DNA from: Protonemura montana
Lineage: Eukaryota > Arthropoda > Insecta > Plecoptera > Nemouridae
Length of the DNA: 64,000 nt
Reading direction: 5' to 3'
NCBI GenBank assembly: GCA_947568835.1
Contig: OX387611.1
Coordinates: forward strand, 3,600,001 to 3,664,000
The notes under the pieces were generated by a model. The model did no database searches and was not told the origin of the DNA. It was given only the letters and a program-made list of their open reading frames with translations. Each line of letters begins with the position of its first letter. The stretch's first letter is position 1. The translations under genes and the position numbers were made by a program. Shown here one piece after another: positions 63,870-64,000 of the stretch.

Positions 63870-64000
63870 CGGTTAGAGCAACACCTGTGACAGGCGGAGA
63901 TCGGGGTCCAAGTAGCTCAATTGGTTAGAGCAACACCCGCGACAGGTGGAGATCAGGGTCTAAGTAGCTCAATTGGTTAGAGCAACACACGTGACAGTTG
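63870..64000 (+). repeat. 52-bp tRNA-half array, running off the right edge
   Basis: Three partial units of the family T1 head (GTCCAAGTAGCTCAATTGGT). The array continues beyond the window. Confidence 0.85.

Overview
The window is nuclear DNA of an animal, most likely an arthropod. Its genes are split by GT-AG introns. The proteasome, kinase and ribosomal proteins read as bilaterian orthologues, and a roughly 130-bp interstitial TTAGG array (18771-18901) matches the arthropod telomere motif. No species can be named from the sequence alone.

Layout. 686-20403 (minus): a CDK12/13-type kinase in 19 coding exons, with an SR-rich N-terminus; its C-terminal part lies beyond the left edge and a probable non-coding first exon lies near 24255-24400. 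25759-31895 (minus): PSMC5 (Rpt6), complete. 32186-32455 (minus): MRPS21. 32672-39024 (plus): an unrecognised 1600-residue, low-complexity protein rich in SQ/TQ motifs. 42425-49666 (minus): a nine-finger zinc-finger protein whose reading frame ends inside a foldback transposon. 49952-53247 (plus): PSMD11 (Rpn6), complete. 56741-59741 (minus): a centromeric histone H3 (CENP-A/CenH3) gene in three exons, assembled here by hand. 60136-60357 (plus): an orphan, decayed exon of a SMARCAD1-type helicase.

Introns and intergenic DNA are packed with repeats. There are more than fifteen minisatellite families with units of 15 to 114 bp, many present at two places and some in inverted orientation. There are also a 5S-rRNA-derived SINE, two tRNA-derived SINE families, two foldback MITE families and 5'-truncated LINE tails. 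Several arrays are visibly internal segments of these mobile elements multiplied in place: 91 bp of the 5S SINE, 52 bp of the tRNA-like head, 84 bp of a LINE 3' end, and 15 bp at a SINE end.

Working together: PSMC5 and PSMD11 are both subunits of the 19S regulatory particle of the 26S proteasome. CDK12 phosphorylates the RNA polymerase II tail. CenH3 marks centromeric chromatin. Two head-to-head gene pairs (MRPS21 with the 1600-residue gene, and the zinc-finger gene with PSMD11) share short intergenic promoters. Exon joins were checked for phase by hand; no alignment or database search was run.
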